Below are positions 1 through 7,995 of a stretch of DNA of 64,000 nucleotides, piece by piece. This DNA comes from Desulfonatronum thioautotrophicum. Lineage in GTDB: Bacteria; Desulfobacterota; Desulfovibrionia; Desulfovibrionales; Desulfonatronaceae. The stretch spans positions 382,888 to 446,887 of the forward strand of contig NZ_KN882168.1 of NCBI RefSeq assembly GCF_000934745.1, read 5' to 3'. Within the stretch, counting starts at the first letter, position 1; every line of letters begins with the position of its first letter. The notes under the pieces were generated by a model, which was given only the letters and a program-made list of their open reading frames with translations, did not search any database and had not been told where the DNA came from. The position numbers and the translations under genes are program-made.

Positions 1-571
1 AGAGTTCCAGCTTGCTCATGCACTCCAGCACCTCTTCGGCCGGAGGCGGAACAAAGGCCGCATTGCCCGGTCTGGTGCCGCCGATCCAGTTCTGGCTGCG
101 CCTGAACTCACCAGGGGCCTGGCTGCCGCCGCGCCCATCGGCCAGCAGAACGCCATGGATTTCGCGGAACAGCCGAAGCGAGAGAGGCAACCCTTTTTCC
201 AACAGGTGCAACCCGCGATCCAGGGCGGCGACATAGTTGCTGACCTCCCGCACGTCATCCAGCGGGACGCCGGGCACCTGATCCAGCTCGTACAACAGAA
301 GGTCGGACAGGGACGACTGGGTGCCCTCGATCATGGAAGAGAGCACCGCCTCCTTGCGGACGTACATGTAGAGGAAAAGCGATGTGTCCGGAAGCAAGGT
401 CGAGACGCTGTCCAGCCGCCCGAGCGCCAGCAGCGCCTGATCGAACTTGCCGCGCAACTCCGGCGTCCAAACGATGGGCGGACGCGGCGGCAGCGGCGCG
501 GGCACGAAAGCCTGAGCCTTCTCACCCACCGTCGAAATGGTCACGTATCTGCCTTGAAGTTCTCGCTGCAT
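1..571 (-). CDS. Fic family protein, N-terminal part (runs off the window)
   Basis: The minus-strand frame opens with ATG at 571 and stays open to base 1, so about 190 N-terminal residues are visible and the C-terminus is outside the window. The segment around residues 66-90 (LFLYMYVRKEAVLSSMIEGT, then SSLSDLLLYE) and the later FREIHGVLL and GEFRRSQNWIGG motifs are typical of the Fic/DOC N-terminal region preceding the catalytic HPFxDGNGR loop, which would lie beyond the edge. Fic enzymes transfer AMP or related groups from nucleotides to protein hydroxyls. Activity cannot be judged without the missing catalytic motif. The identification of the family is firm; target and role are unknown. Confidence 0.85.
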   Translation of the reverse strand, partial: MQRELQGRYVTISTVGEKAQAFVPAPLPPRPPIVWTPELRGKFDQALLALGRLDSVSTLLPDTSLFLYMYVRKEAVLSSMIEGTQSSLSDLLLYELDQVPGVPLDDVREVSNYVAALDRGLHLLEKGLPLSLRLFREIHGVLLADGRGGSQAPGEFRRSQNWIGGTRPGNAAFVPPPAEEVLECMSKLEL

Positions 572-1013
572 CCGCCGCCTCAAACCTAAAATACAATCCG
601 TCGGTATTTTAACTTACTGAAATATTCTAAAATAAGGTGCCCTGATGTTGCTTTTTCCGGGGATCGGGGGGTGGATTCGGGCCGGGTCCGTGATCATGTT
701 TGTCATGGCCGGTGGGATTGATGGAGTGTGGAGAGAATATCCGGAATTGAAAGGTTTTTCGTTACGGACGGGAAGGAAAGCATGTCAAACACTTTGCGCA
801 AGCCTTCCAGAAGCCTTCCGGGCATCCGGCAAAGTCAGACAAGGACACCGATACAATAATATTGGGGTCGGACCGAGTTAATCTGGAACCTTGGAACGGC
901 ATTTTGGCCGCGGACGGAGACCTGTTCCGCCTCCCCGGCCACGAGGTTTCCCTGGCCTCGGACCGGGCCAAGCTGCGCGAGACGATCCTGCAATCCTTCG
1001 AACAGGGCCGCTA
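572..1013. other. Intergenic stretch with a direct-repeat copy and a possible gene remnant
   Basis: This gap holds the left copy of a repeat (662-802) that recurs after the neighbouring ATPase gene. Between about 880 and 1015 a plus-strand reading frame gives a protein-like sequence (LEPWNGILAADGDLF..., ending near QSFEQGRYYP). It has no convincing start and runs into the antisense of the ATPase. It may be the decayed end of a lost gene, which I do not recognise. Confidence 0.4.
662..802 (+). repeat. Direct repeat, left copy (flanks the first DUF4143 ATPase)
   Basis: About 140 bases starting at gatcggggg and containing gaatatccggaattgaaagg and gaaggaaagcatgtcaa. They match 2472-2606 closely and in the same orientation. 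The two copies bracket the ATPase gene at 1014-2318, suggesting either a duplicated insertion unit or a flanking repeat used for recombination. Confidence 0.75.
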
Positions 1014-2318
1014 CTACCCTTGGCGTAACAGCCAACGCCAAACCGGGACGACGTCGATTGTCCCTTCGGCCGTCTCGATCCGCTCTTCATCGTCCATGGT
1101 AACGACCACGGCTTTTCCATCCTGACGTTCTCGACAGGCGGCCCCCAACGCGCGCAGTTCCCGTCGGCGGGTTTCCGCATCGGCCATGTCCAAGCAAACC
1201 TGAATCAGAAGCGGTTCAGACTCATGGTCGCGAGCGATGAAATCCACCTCAAAGCCCTGCTCGGTGCGATAGTACCCGATATGCATGCCTCGCCTGCGCA
1301 GATCCAGGAAGACCAACGTCTCCAACAACCGGCCGCTGTCCTGTCCGGCATCGTGACGGAAAGCCTGGGCCAGGGCAGGGTCGATGGGGTAGAATTTGCG
1401 CGGATTGGCCTGGCGTTGCCGGAGAGAAGGGGAATCAAGAGCAACCCCTTGCACGAGATAGACGTCTTCCAGGTGGGCAAGATATTCATGAAGGGTATTC
1501 TTTCCGCAGGCAATTCCCTGGGACTTGAGGTCGTTGTAGAAGCGGTTGACGCTGAAAGCACATGCCGGATTGCCGAGGAGATGGCGGATCAAATAGCGCA
1601 GGGGCGTAATATTGCCGATGCCGTGACGCTCCACCACGTCGCGCAGAATGACCACGTCCACGTATTCTTGCAGGATTGCAACACGATGGTGTCGGTCCAC
1701 GCCCTGCACCTCGGGAAAGCCTCCCGTTTCGAGATAGGAACGCAGACGGTTCGCGAGAACGGCTCGGCGCTTCGTCCCGAGGGCAGATCCGACAATGTCG
1801 TCATCTCCCCCGTGGCGCAAGGCTTCGCGAAAGCTGAACGGAAATATTTCCGTAGATAAGGACCGGCCACGCAGACTCGTGGCTATTTCACGGCTGAGCA
1901 ATTTGGCCGATGAACCGGTGAGCACGATTTGGACATTTTCCGTGTCATGCAAACGGCGGACAAACCGTTCCCAGCCGTCGATGTTCTGAATCTCATCGAA
2001 AAATAAAAGGCACCGGCGGCTCTTGTTGTCCGGAAAAAGACGATAATATGTTTCAGGAATTCGATGCAGGCGTTCCGCTGGAAGAGGATGGAGACGCTCG
2101 TCGTCAAAATTGATGTACAGCAGACTGTCCTTCGGTTGCCCGGATTCCAGCCAGTCGTGCATCGCCTGGAAAAGCCGCCAGCTTTTTCCAGTCCGGCGCA
2201 TGCCGATCAGCGTATCGATCTTGCCCGGCAACATCGGCAAAACCGCGTCACGCGGCGTCGGCAAAGGCAGGGGCCGCTCTTGAAAGTCCCCGATGATCTG
2301 TTCGAACAGCGTATCCAT
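1014..2318 (-). CDS. AAA family ATPase with DUF4143 C-terminal domain
   Basis: 434 residues with the two-domain plan of the AAA_14/DUF4143 ATPases. A P-loop (GMRRTGKSW) lies near residue 40, a Walker B-like LLFFDEIQNIDGW near 105 and a sensor-like VLTGSSAKLLSRE near 130. The C-terminal part has an EVDFI...LIQVCLDM core resembling a restriction-endonuclease-like fold. These proteins are widespread, often occur in accessory regions, and have no settled function. The gene stands alone between two direct repeats, and nothing nearby suggests a partner. A second, divergent member of the family lies at 3939-5285. Confidence 0.85.
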   Translation of the reverse strand: MDTLFEQIIGDFQERPLPLPTPRDAVLPMLPGKIDTLIGMRRTGKSWRLFQAMHDWLESGQPKDSLLYINFDDERLHPLPAERLHRIPETYYRLFPDNKSRRCLLFFDEIQNIDGWERFVRRLHDTENVQIVLTGSSAKLLSREIATSLRGRSLSTEIFPFSFREALRHGGDDDIVGSALGTKRRAVLANRLRSYLETGGFPEVQGVDRHHRVAILQEYVDVVILRDVVERHGIGNITPLRYLIRHLLGNPACAFSVNRFYNDLKSQGIACGKNTLHEYLAHLEDVYLVQGVALDSPSLRQRQANPRKFYPIDPALAQAFRHDAGQDSGRLLETLVFLDLRRRGMHIGYYRTEQGFEVDFIARDHESEPLLIQVCLDMADAETRRRELRALGAACRERQDGKAVVVTMDDEERIETAEGTIDVVPVWRWLLRQG

Positions 2319-2634
2319 AGCAAGCCTGTCTTTAGATGAAAGACGGATTTATGCTTTTTATTCTTTCGAAAAAAGACGGATTTGCCTGCTTAACGTGAAG
2401 AGACAGCAGTGTAAAGAAGTGTTCGCCAGGAACCCGGACTTGGCCCTGGTGGCCGCGTGTTGAGAAATTGTGATCGGGGGGATTCGGGCAGGGTCCGTGG
2501 TCATGTTGGTCATGGCCGGTAGGGTTGATGAAATGTGAGAATATCCGGAATTGAAAGGTCTTTCGTTACGGAGCGGAAGGAAAGCATGTCAAGCACTCCC
2601 TGCAAGTTATTCGCAACTGAGTCCCTCTTTTGCT
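2319..2634. other. Intergenic stretch with the right direct-repeat copy
   Basis: It contains the second repeat copy at 2472-2606. Apart from that no open frame, RNA gene or clear terminator was recognised. Confidence 0.5.
2472..2606 (+). repeat. Direct repeat, right copy
   Basis: Second copy of the repeat at 662-802, with the same order of blocks and small substitutions and indels. Together the copies bracket the DUF4143 ATPase gene. Confidence 0.75.
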
Positions 2635-3777
2635 TCACCCCTCCTCCCCTTCTGACCCCATTTCCCGTCCTAACCCAAGGGCATCCCGATGTTTGCGGTA
2701 CAATGCCCGAAATTGGTGGTAGCGCAGACCGAGATGTTCCGCGGCCCGGCGCTGATTGAAGCGGGCATGGAGTAGGGCCTCATGGAGTGCCCGGCGCTCC
2801 AGGTCCGCCACGGCATCCGGCAAATGGAAGGACGCGGGTGAATTGTCCGGCGCAGGCGCTGGCTGAATCGGATGGTCCTTGTCATAGTCGTTCTGGGGCG
2901 GGTCAGAGACGTCACCAGAGGGAGGAGACTTTGCCTTGGGCTGCGCACATTGTCCTGGCTGCCAGGGGGGAATGTCCTGCTTGCCGTTTGATGCCGCGAA
3001 GGGGTCCAGGTTCACCGTGGAAATCACGGCTGCATCGCCGGCCCGGAACACGGACCGCTCCACCACGTTTTTCAATTCCCGCACATTGCCCGGCCAGGAG
3101 TGGCCTTCCAGTGTCTTCAGCGCTGACGCGGAAAAACGCGGCGGCTCGGGTCGCTCCAGTTCCACGGCCATTTTCGCCGCAAAATGCCGTGCGAGCAGCG
3201 CCACATCTCCGATCCGCTCACGCAACGGCGGGACGCGAAGCACCTCAAAGGCCAGCCGATCCAGCAGGTCGGGTTTGAAGCGCCCCTGGGCGACCAGGGC
3301 TGGCAGATCGGCATTCGTGGCCGCAATGATCCGCACGTCCACTTCCAGCGCCTTGGCCCCGCCCAGGCGCTCGACCACCTGATACTCGGCCACGCGCAGG
3401 ATCTTCTCCTGCATGCCAAGAGGCATGGTTGCGACCTCGTCCAGCAGGAGCGTGCCCTGATGCGCAGCCTCGAAACGTCCGCGCCGCAGTCGCAGCGCTC
3501 CGGTGAATGCACCGGGCTCATGCCCGAACAGTTCGGATTCCAGGAGGGACTCGGCCAGGGCCGAGCAGTTCACGGCCACCAACGGCCCCTGCCAGCGACG
3601 GGATTGGTAGTGTAGCCGAATCGCGGCCAATTCCTTGCCCGTCCCCCGTTCGCCAACAAGGATCACGGGACGGTTCACCTTGGCCACAGCACTCAATTGC
3701 TCCTGAAAATCCAGGAAAACATCGGAGCGGCCCAGGGCTTCCGGAACCAGGGCATAGGTAGTGTACATATGAGCCAT
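2635..3777 (-). CDS. pspF: PspF, sigma-54 activator of the phage-shock genes
   Basis: 380 residues from ATG at 3777; the longer upstream frame is rejected because it reads through a low-complexity intergenic repeat. The protein has no sensory N-terminal domain and begins straight with the AAA+ module, as PspF does. Walker A GERGTGKE is at 42-49, GAFTGA (the sigma-54 contact loop) at 89-94, Walker B LLLDEV at 110-115, and a Fis-type helix-turn-helix (RAAEHLGLRYHQFRALYRKH) lies near the end. The stretch RLHYQSRRWQGPLVAVNC is very like enterobacterial PspF. It should drive the -24/-12 promoter before pspA and be held inactive by PspA. A DUF4143 ATPase gene separates it from the psp operon, which is unusual because pspF is normally directly divergent from pspA. 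Confidence 0.93.
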   Translation of the reverse strand: MAHMYTTYALVPEALGRSDVFLDFQEQLSAVAKVNRPVILVGERGTGKELAAIRLHYQSRRWQGPLVAVNCSALAESLLESELFGHEPGAFTGALRLRRGRFEAAHQGTLLLDEVATMPLGMQEKILRVAEYQVVERLGGAKALEVDVRIIAATNADLPALVAQGRFKPDLLDRLAFEVLRVPPLRERIGDVALLARHFAAKMAVELERPEPPRFSASALKTLEGHSWPGNVRELKNVVERSVFRAGDAAVISTVNLDPFAASNGKQDIPPWQPGQCAQPKAKSPPSGDVSDPPQNDYDKDHPIQPAPAPDNSPASFHLPDAVADLERRALHEALLHARFNQRRAAEHLGLRYHQFRALYRKHRDALGLGREMGSEGEEG

Positions 3778-3821
3778 ATCACTACAACGACATTTTTGAG
3801 CATAAGCCGATCTTGCTGAAG

Positions 3822-3906
3822 ATTTAACCACTGGGCACACGGGGCACACAGGAAAAACATCCCCCTCTTCTCCCTGCCCGTGCTCCCCGTACCCTCCGTG
3901 GTTAAA
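3822..3906. repeat. Low-complexity 'accac...gggcacacgggg' repeat
   Basis: An intergenic stretch rich in accactgggcacacggggca and ending in ctccgtggttaaaa. A related stretch occurs at 5550-5632. It explains the spurious N-terminal extension of the pspF reading frame. Confidence 0.5.
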
Positions 3907-3938
3907 AAAAACTTCACCACCCGCTTGCTCCGCTCCCC

Positions 3939-5285
3939 TCAAAGCCCGATGGTCGCCTTGATGCCTCCATGCTCAAGAATAGCCGGGATGGCCGCTTCCA
4001 GCGGAACAAAGCGTACCGGACGATCCTGCACCATGATTGCCGTATCCAGGCTTTGATTGACCACGAACAAAATTGACGGAGCGTAGGCGTCCAGAAAGCT
4101 TCTGGCGGAACGAGAGACGGCCGGACGGGTCAGGCGGCCGGCCTTGACTTCCACGGCCATGACCAGCTGGCCGTCACTGAGGACAAAATCCATTTCAGCC
4201 TTGGATGTGGAGCGCCAGTAATGCACGGTCCATCTGGATGGCAGGTTCTTGAGCAGCTCGGACAGCAGCCAGTTTTCCACCACGGCACCGGTATCCGGCC
4301 GTTCCAGGATATCCGGTTCGGAAGTCTGGCCCAATAGGACGTTGCGGATGCCGTTGTCCACGAAGTAGCATTTTGGCGTGCGTGTCACTTCGGAACGCTT
4401 TCCGTCCTGAAAGGGCAAAATGCGACGGATGATATGAGTATCCTCCAGGATGTCCAGGTAGTTCTGAACCGTTTTGCGATTCACCCCGCAACCCTGGGCC
4501 AGGTTGGACATGTTCAAGAGATTGCCGGTGTCAAAGGCCAGCAGCTTCAACAGACGACGAAAGGCATCTGGATACCGGACCTGGAACAGGTCTGATGCGT
4601 CGCGCAGGATTAACGCCTCGATCAGATCCCAAAGCACTCTCTCCGGCGTCGCCGAGGACCAGACTTCCGGATATCCGCCAAACGTCAGGTGCCGCGCAAG
4701 CTGTCCGCGGCGTTCCTCCATGGTCAGAGCCGGGGGCAAGGACGCGGCGGAGGCGGCGGTCTCTTCCAGGGAAAATGGCAGCAGACGGTGCCGGGTGGAT
4801 CGACCGGCCAGGGATTCTCTGGTCCTGGCCTGCAGATGGAAGCTTGAGGAACCCGTAACCATAATCTCTCCAGCATGTCCCAGGTCCACAATGCCCTTGA
4901 GAAACAGCCCGGCCTCTGGGAGGTGTTGCGCTTCTTCAAAAAAGAGGGGAACGGGTTCGGGCAGAAGCTCCTTCAGGTCGCGCAGGAACGGAATGGCCTC
5001 GCTGCACCAGGAGCGGATGAGCATGTCCTCGCAGAGCAGAAACAGCGGATGCCTTCCGGAATTCTGGAACATGCGCCAAGCCAGGGTTGACTTGCCTGCC
5101 TGACGGGGTCCGATGAGTAGCCGCACCTTGTGTTTGCCGACGATGGGTTCATCAAGGCGGCTCTGCTCAAGGAAGCGCTGTACATACTGTTCGGGAGTGT
5201 GTGATGCGACAAATTGCGACGGAGTCACGTCGCCTCGCAGCCAGGGATTCAAAAAAAGTATGCGTTGAACCAGATGACTGTCCAT
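3939..5285 (-). CDS. AAA family ATPase with DUF4143 domain (second copy)
   Basis: 448 residues. The P-loop IGPRQAGKST is near residue 60, Walker B-like PLFFEEAQHLPEAG near 120, MVTGSSSFHL near 145, and the C-terminal nuclease-like core EMDFVLSDGQLVMAVEVKAGRL near 375-395. That E...D...E-x-K arrangement is more complete than in the copy at 1014-2318, so the C-terminal fold could be catalytic. The start is ATG at 5285, with gaactctcc upstream in complement giving a GGAG ribosome site. It sits between pspF and the psp operon, and I see no functional link to phage shock. Its function is unknown. Confidence 0.85.
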   Translation of the reverse strand: MDSHLVQRILFLNPWLRGDVTPSQFVASHTPEQYVQRFLEQSRLDEPIVGKHKVRLLIGPRQAGKSTLAWRMFQNSGRHPLFLLCEDMLIRSWCSEAIPFLRDLKELLPEPVPLFFEEAQHLPEAGLFLKGIVDLGHAGEIMVTGSSSFHLQARTRESLAGRSTRHRLLPFSLEETAASAASLPPALTMEERRGQLARHLTFGGYPEVWSSATPERVLWDLIEALILRDASDLFQVRYPDAFRRLLKLLAFDTGNLLNMSNLAQGCGVNRKTVQNYLDILEDTHIIRRILPFQDGKRSEVTRTPKCYFVDNGIRNVLLGQTSEPDILERPDTGAVVENWLLSELLKNLPSRWTVHYWRSTSKAEMDFVLSDGQLVMAVEVKAGRLTRPAVSRSARSFLDAYAPSILFVVNQSLDTAIMVQDRPVRFVPLEAAIPAILEHGGIKATIGL

Positions 5286-5776
5286 GAACTCTCCTTTACC
5301 CCCTGGTCAGTCTGCCGACGATAGGCTCTCAGCAGAGGTTGCAGTGGCCATGTCGAGCAACCAGAAGGAAAGTGACCAAGAGGCTCATGCGCACTTAACC
5401 ATGACAAATGGCATCATCAATACCGTTTAACGGGGTAAATCGCGACACGCCCATGCTTCAATCCTTCTCCCCCCTCACCAGGGATTCTATTGGCGCTAAC
5501 TTAACACTACAACCACATTTTGATGCAACAAACGATACCGCTGACAGTTTAACCACGGTGATCACGGGGGACATATTCCGTTAAACCAAAAATCTTATCC
5601 CTGTGTTCTCCGTGTACGCAGTGGTAAATAGATCTTCGTCAGACGAATAAAATGGAAGTGTCGCTGTGGTGATATATTGGTTTTTTATGTCAAATTATGG
5701 CTTATTTTGTCAATATTTGCACAAGCCTGTCACCCAGGCTGCTTTCCAACCATCAGAAAACACACGTATTTTGAAT

Positions 5777-5792
5777 TGGCATAATCCATGCT
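5777..5792 (+). promoter_or_regulatory. Sigma-54 (-24/-12) promoter of the psp operon
   Basis: TGGCAT-AATCC-ATGCT matches the consensus TGGCAC-N5-TTGCW with two differences and has the exact 12-base GG-to-GC spacing. Transcription would start near 5804, giving a leader of about 210 bases before pspA. Its presence fits a PspF homologue being encoded nearby. Confidence 0.75.
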
Positions 5793-5828
5793 ATTGTTGT
5801 TGCAAAGCGATCACCTTCGTGATCCACA

Positions 5829-5998
5829 AGTAACTTCTCGAAAACTTGTGGCAAGCATGACCTGGATGCCCGCCTTCGCGGGCATGACGGGTTTGGGAGA
5901 GCATGCCATTTCAGTCATTCCCGCGCAGGCGGGAATCCAGCGACAGAGGCAATTTCAGAGATTGCCCGGCTTTTTTGAACAATTACATCCACAACAGC
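5829..5998. repeat. REP-like intergenic element, copy 1
   Basis: It begins gtaacttctcgaaaacttgt and has the inner hairpin gcccgccttcgcgggcatga followed by the complementary-type block cattcccgcgcaggcgggaa. A second copy lies at about 25832-26034 and a shorter relative at 40759-40832. Here it occupies the pspA 5' leader. Confidence 0.75.
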
Positions 5999-6013
5999 CA
6001 GGAGGTTCGAATC

Positions 6014-6727
6014 ATGGGTATTTTTACCAGATTTCGGGATATCATCAGTTCCAACATCAACGCCATGTTGGAACGGGCCGAGGACCCTGAAAAGCTGCTG
6101 CGCCTGATGATCCAGGAGATGGAGGAAACCCTCGTTGAACTGAAGGCCTCTTGTGCCGGGGCCATGGCCACGGCGGTCAAGGTGCGGCGGGAGTGGGAAC
6201 AGCTGGAGGCCAAGATTGGCGGATGGGGCGAGAAGGCTGCTCTGGCCGTGGATAAGGGCCTGGAGGATTTGGCCCGGGAAGCCTTGTTGGAAAAACGGCG
6301 GCTGGAGGCCAAGGCCGAAACGTTGGACCGAGAGCTGCGGGAGAACGAGGACATTGTCGAGGGCTACAAGGCGGACATCGCCACGTTGGAGGAAAAACTG
6401 GTCACGGCCAAGGAAAAGCAGCGCCAGCTCATCCAGAGGCACATCCGGGCCAAGGGGCGAAAACGGGCCGGCCACGATATGCGCCGGGCCGATTCCCATG
6501 CCGCCATGATGCGCTTCGAGGAGTTCGAGCAGCGCATCGACCGGATGGAGGCCGAGGCGGACCTGTCCGGACCCTGGCCCGGCAGGGATCGACGGGATAC
6601 GGACAGGGAGCACTTTACGCTGGAAGAAAAATTCGCCAAGTTGGCCGTGGACGAGGACATTGAACGCGAACTGGCCGCCTTGCGTTCGCGTCATGTCGCT
6701 TCATCCAGGACGGGGCGACCCGAATGA
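6014..6727 (+). CDS. pspA: PspA, phage-shock membrane-maintenance protein
   Basis: 237 residues from ATG at 6014, preceded by AGGAGG at a good distance; the upstream in-frame ATG at 5903 lies inside a repeat and is rejected. The N-terminus MGIFTRFRDIISSNINAML is the amphipathic helix of the PspA/Vipp1 family, and the rest is almost entirely charged coiled-coil, as expected of this ESCRT-III-like fold. PspA binds stressed inner membrane and, when unbound, inhibits PspF. The C-terminal helix (FAKLAVDEDIERELAALR) is conserved in type. It is the first gene of pspABC, about 210 bases downstream of the predicted start of transcription. Confidence 0.95.
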   Translation: MGIFTRFRDIISSNINAMLERAEDPEKLLRLMIQEMEETLVELKASCAGAMATAVKVRREWEQLEAKIGGWGEKAALAVDKGLEDLAREALLEKRRLEAKAETLDRELRENEDIVEGYKADIATLEEKLVTAKEKQRQLIQRHIRAKGRKRAGHDMRRADSHAAMMRFEEFEQRIDRMEAEADLSGPWPGRDRRDTDREHFTLEEKFAKLAVDEDIERELAALRSRHVASSRTGRPE

Positions 6728-6776
6728 CCTGCCATGAAAAGCCTCTCCCGGCTGAACAACTCCGAGGGACACGACC

Positions 6777-7025
6777 ATGATCGGCTTTCTGACCACCTTG
6801 GTCCTTGCCGGAACGGCATTGATCATCGTATTTTTTCTGGGTGTCATCGTCCTCACGGGCATCCGCCACTTCCGTTCCGCACCGGACAGCCACGGCTTCG
6901 CGGAGCATACCGACGAGGCCCGAATGATCCAGGAAATCTATCGCAGCCTGGAAAAACTGGACGCCCGGGTGGACAACCTGGAATCCATACTGATGCGCCA
7001 AAGCGAGAAAGGTGACCCGAAATGA
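6777..7025 (+). CDS. pspB: PspB-like membrane protein
   Basis: 82 residues. A single N-terminal transmembrane helix (residues 4-28) is followed by a soluble helix ending in EKLDARVDNLESIL, the pattern of PspB, which signals membrane stress together with PspC. The last bases overlap the pspC start in an ATGA arrangement, so translation is probably coupled. Sequence identity to enterobacterial PspB is modest; size, topology and position carry the call. Confidence 0.85.
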   Translation: MIGFLTTLVLAGTALIIVFFLGVIVLTGIRHFRSAPDSHGFAEHTDEARMIQEIYRSLEKLDARVDNLESILMRQSEKGDPK

Positions 7026-7399
7026 ACACTCCTGTCGGCCGGCAACGGCTGTACCGCTCCAGAAGCGGCATGATTCTGGGGGTCTGCAAGGGCCTGGCCC
7101 AGCACTTCGACGTGTCCCTTTTCTGGACCCGGGTCATCGTCGTGCTCCTGATGATCTTTACGGGCTTCTGGCCCGTGGTCGGCCTCTATCTGCTGGCCGG
7201 TTTTCTGCTCAAACCCGAGCCCGTACTGCCCTTGCACAACGCGGAAGAGAGTGATTTCTACCAGGCCTACACCCGCTCCCGCAACGAGGGTCTCTCCAGA
7301 ATCAAGTCCAAGTTCGACCGTCTGGACAAACGCATCCGTCGTCTGGAGGACGTGGTCACGTCCAAGGAGTACGACTGGGACCGCCGGTTCAAGAAATAG
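7022..7399 (+). CDS. pspC: PspC-domain membrane protein
   Basis: 125 residues. The PspC domain (RLYRSRSGMILGVCKGLAQHFDVSLFWTR in two consecutive pieces) includes a hydrophobic helix at about residues 38-62, and a C-terminal helix (FDRLDKRIRRLEDVVTSKEY) follows. With PspB it is the membrane sensor that draws PspA off PspF. The start codon overlaps the pspB stop. It is the last recognisable psp gene here; a broken antitoxin gene follows 46 bases later. Confidence 0.93.
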   Translation: MNTPVGRQRLYRSRSGMILGVCKGLAQHFDVSLFWTRVIVVLLMIFTGFWPVVGLYLLAGFLLKPEPVLPLHNAEESDFYQAYTRSRNEGLSRIKSKFDRLDKRIRRLEDVVTSKEYDWDRRFKK

Positions 7400-7444
7400 C
7401 CACTCAAGGCGGTTCTTCCAGACATTGTGCCTTGGAGGCGGATC

Positions 7445-7976
7445 ATGAGCAAAGACGAGTTATCAAAAGAAGAGCAAACTCTGCTTGATGCCGTGGAGTC
7501 CGGCGAGTTTGAATCTGTATTCACTCAAGACCGCGGAAAAGATCTGGCGGCAATTGCCGACAATACGTTCAGAAAAGACGGGATGGTTCAGAATTGGTTG
7601 AAAAATCCGCGCACGGAGGCTGGTTGTCCCACTGTAGGGGCGCACCTGCGTGTGCGCCCGTAACATCGCCTCAACCCGCAAGGGACGCACACACAGGTGC
7701 GCCCCTACGGAAATACGTCACCCATCACGTTCAGTCCGGATATCCAAAAAAAATGTCACCCAAGGAATTCAGCGCCATGAACCATACCAAAATAACAAAA
7801 GGATAAATATTCGCATCTCAACCAGGGACTTGACTGCCATCCAATCCAGAGCATCGGAAGAGGGTATTCCCTACCAAACCTTCGTTTCAAGCATCATTCA
7901 CAAATATATTTCCGGCTCATTGCAAGATCTCACAGCCAACAAGCACATGCACGCTTCACAAAATACGCGCGGCCGA
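7445..7976 (+). pseudogene. CopG-type antitoxin gene interrupted by an inverted-repeat element
   Basis: The first part (7445-7579, good GGAGG site) encodes MSKDELSKEEQTLLDAVESG and continues to NTFRKD. The rest of the family's typical domain (KRINIRISTRDLTAIQSRAS... to IIHKYISGSL) resumes at 7797 in another frame. Joining RKD directly to KRINIRIS restores the standard CopG/ribbon-helix-helix antitoxin sequence, so the 217 bases between are an insertion. No toxin partner (BrnT type) is present. The original stop codon is not identifiable because the frame now runs into the antisense of gnd; the end given is approximate. Confidence 0.8.
7580..7796. mobile_element. Small non-autonomous inverted-repeat (MITE-like) element, copy 1
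   Basis: The left end GGGATGGTTCA and right end TGAACCATACC are inverted repeats. The body carries a large inner inverted repeat, gtaggggcgcacctgcgtgt facing acaggtgcgcccctac. The element is about 217 bases long and interrupts an antitoxin reading frame. Flanks aaaagac and aaaataac may be a decayed target duplication. A second copy is at 11881-12178. It encodes nothing. Confidence 0.75.
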
Positions 7977-7995
7977 TTTACGGTACTGCCCGGCC

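Larger units (their letters stand above)
5286..6013. other. Psp regulatory region with two repeats
   Basis: This 728-base gap contains an 'accacggtgatcacgggg' repeat (5550-5632), an AT-rich stretch around 5685-5725 that could hold PspF or IHF sites, a -24/-12 promoter (5777-5792) and a REP-like hairpin element (about 5829-5998) lying in the pspA leader. No gene was found in it. Confidence 0.6.

Noticed and set aside
862-1125. A plus-strand 87-codon ORF as a real gene
   Set aside because: Its second half is antisense to the DUF4143 ATPase and there is no ribosome site; at most the first part is a gene remnant.
3778-3942. N-terminal extension of pspF
   Set aside because: The extra 55 codons read through a low-complexity intergenic repeat, and PspF proteins start directly with the AAA+ module.
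6003-6012. ggttcgaatc, a T-arm-like sequence
   Set aside because: No acceptor, D or anticodon arms around it; it is the spacer between the pspA ribosome site and start.
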